A program made the translations under genes and the position numbers. Positions 63,310-64,000 of a stretch of DNA of 64,000 bases are shown here, piece after piece. The number at the start of each line of letters is the position of its first letter. The stretch's first letter is position 1. Below the pieces are notes generated by a model. It was not told the DNA's origin. It worked only from the letters and a program-made list of their open reading frames with translations, and did no database searches. Source of the stretch: Candidatus Cloacimonadota bacterium (GTDB lineage: Bacteria > Muiribacteriota > UBA6191); NCBI GenBank assembly GCA_023954715.1, contig JAGSHD010000005.1, positions 186,001-250,000 of the forward strand. Direction: 5' to 3'.

Positions 63310-63337
63310 TTGCCATTTACAAAAGTTTGTTTACAAT
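63310..63337 (+). promoter_or_regulatory. Sigma70-type promoter of the last gene
   Basis: TTGCCA (63310-63315, 5/6) and TACAAT (63332-63337, 5/6) with 16 bases between. It lies 97 bases before the ATG, leaving a leader of about 90 bases with a hairpin next to the ribosome-binding site. The stretch from 63162 holds no gene. Confidence 0.7.
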
Positions 63338-63394
63338 AGTACATGTCAATATTAAAGACTTAATTAGATGCATTTTATTGCAATACAATATAAA

Positions 63395-63423
63395 AACCAC
63401 AATAGTCTATGTGGATTGTGGTT
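63395..63423 (+). promoter_or_regulatory. Leader hairpin abutting the Shine-Dalgarno
   Basis: AACCACAAT (63395-63403) and ATTGTGGTT (63415-63423) pair perfectly over 9 bases with an 11-base loop. AAGGTGAG (63424-63431) follows at once and the ATG is at 63435. There is no T-run, so this is not a terminator; it could control translation or mRNA stability. Confidence 0.6.
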
Positions 63424-63434
63424 AAGGTGAGATT

Positions 63435-64000
63435 ATGAGTGAGAGTGAACAAAACGACGTTGCTGTACGTATCTTTAGAGGATGCGATGAGGAGCAATTT
63501 GAGTCCTATGTACAGTTCTTTGATAGCAAAGGGTTAATTCTTTCCCAAAAATCATTGTGCAGCCCGCTATCTACATCTACAGATGATTATTCCGAAGATC
63601 GACAGTTATTAGATCTCGATGCTTTTTATTTTTACGAATGGGATTCTTTAAGTAGAGTAGAGTGCCATTCTGATATCAAAGAAATATGTTTATCAGCTGC
63701 TTTGAGACCAAAGATAGGGACAATAGAGTTTATTGATGAAAAGCGAAAAGCTTTAATTTCTCGTGGTAAATACTCCTTTATTGATGAAGACGATGATATC
63801 ACAGAGTATGATATATCAAGATTTTTTGACATGATGAAATGGCGAAAGCCAGAGACAGGTCATCGTAAACAAACTTATGATTTGTTTGATTTAAAGCGTT
63901 TCCCAGTCAAAATTGAAAGCCATTACCGAGAAAAGAGTTTTGAAGCATCTGTTCGATTTTTTGATGCTGTTGGTAATGTAATGGATTTAAGTGAGTATAT
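63435..64000 (+). CDS. Unrecognised acidic protein, C-terminus outside window
   Basis: An ATG with a strong Shine-Dalgarno (AAGGTGAG) opens 188 codons with no stop up to the right edge. The product begins MSESEQNDVAVRIFRGCDEE and is rich in Asp, Glu, Phe and Tyr, soluble, without signal peptide or membrane helix. Two similar stretches, VAVRIFRGCDEEQFESYVQF then FDSKGLILS, and SFEASVRFFDAVGNVMDLSE, suggest an internal duplication of a small alpha/beta unit. No family was recognised. It has its own good promoter and a leader hairpin, so it is probably regulated. Confidence 0.7.
   Translation, partial: MSESEQNDVAVRIFRGCDEEQFESYVQFFDSKGLILSQKSLCSPLSTSTDDYSEDRQLLDLDAFYFYEWDSLSRVECHSDIKEICLSAALRPKIGTIEFIDEKRKALISRGKYSFIDEDDDITEYDISRFFDMMKWRKPETGHRKQTYDLFDLKRFPVKIESHYREKSFEASVRFFDAVGNVMDLSEY

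Noticed and set aside
1-64000. tRNA, rRNA, CRISPR, prophage or insertion sequence
   Set aside because: No cloverleaf, tandem repeats with spacers, integrase or transposase was seen in reading either strand.

Overview
The window is a low-G+C, gene-dense bacterial chromosome segment from a Gram-negative cell. It carries two lipobox-bearing lipoproteins, a periplasmic heme protein, a predicted outer-membrane beta-barrel and many exported proteins. Gene order and protein style (very large exported TPR and surface proteins, a CFI-box-like C-terminus, GldA/F/G-like ABC genes with a DUF4340 protein) suggest a Bdellovibrionota/Oligoflexia-like or related former-deltaproteobacterial lineage. That placement is inference only. 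I saw no tRNA, rRNA, CRISPR array, insertion sequence or phage gene.

Layout. 1-5069 (-): a giant exported TPR-like protein running off the left edge. 5.6-8.6 kb (+): nusB, a heme c lipoprotein, a stalk-plus-double-psi-barrel protein and a phytase-like esterase. 8.7-13.1 kb (-): an ABC exporter operon ending in its own GntR/YtrA-type regulator, with a clear palindromic operator in its promoter. 13.5-14.7 kb (-): a predicted outer-membrane barrel. 14.9-19.3 kb (-): a GldA-GldF-GldG-DUF4340 ABC operon. 19.6-21.5 kb (+): a purine/MTA-type phosphorylase followed by mtnA, a methionine-salvage pair. 21.7-25.7 kb (+): a small membrane protein and a 1099-residue Ala/Thr-rich lipoprotein with a strong terminator. 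26.1-28.5 kb (-): a third ABC exporter. 28.9-30.6 kb (+): two thioredoxin-fold exported proteins, one without any cysteine. 30.8-32.5 kb (-): an FTP-domain zinc metalloprotease. 32.7-39.5 kb: rlmH, a B12-binding radical SAM protein with a membrane partner, a DUF3084-like coiled-coil protein and an XPB-like helicase. 39.8-47.3 kb (+): a TPR protein, an RqcH/NFACT protein, a phosphatidylserine-synthase-like enzyme, a tiny membrane ORF, ComEC and a class III adenylate cyclase. 47.3-56.3 kb (+): a 3015-residue FG-GAP/TSP3/PKD surface protein. 56.4-63.1 kb (+): the riboflavin genes ribD, ribE, ribBA and ribH, interrupted by a radical SAM, a Yip1-like and a GNAT gene. 63.4 kb to the right edge (+): the start of an unrecognised protein.

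How the genes fit together. The rib genes supply a full GTP/ribulose-5-P to riboflavin route apart from the dephosphorylation step. The phosphorylase and MtnA plausibly act in sequence on methylthioadenosine. The first ABC operon looks self-regulated through its GntR protein. Most other neighbourhoods are short operons with overlapping or nearly touching genes. Several genes have start codons inside the longest reading frame, and those choices are explained in each entry.
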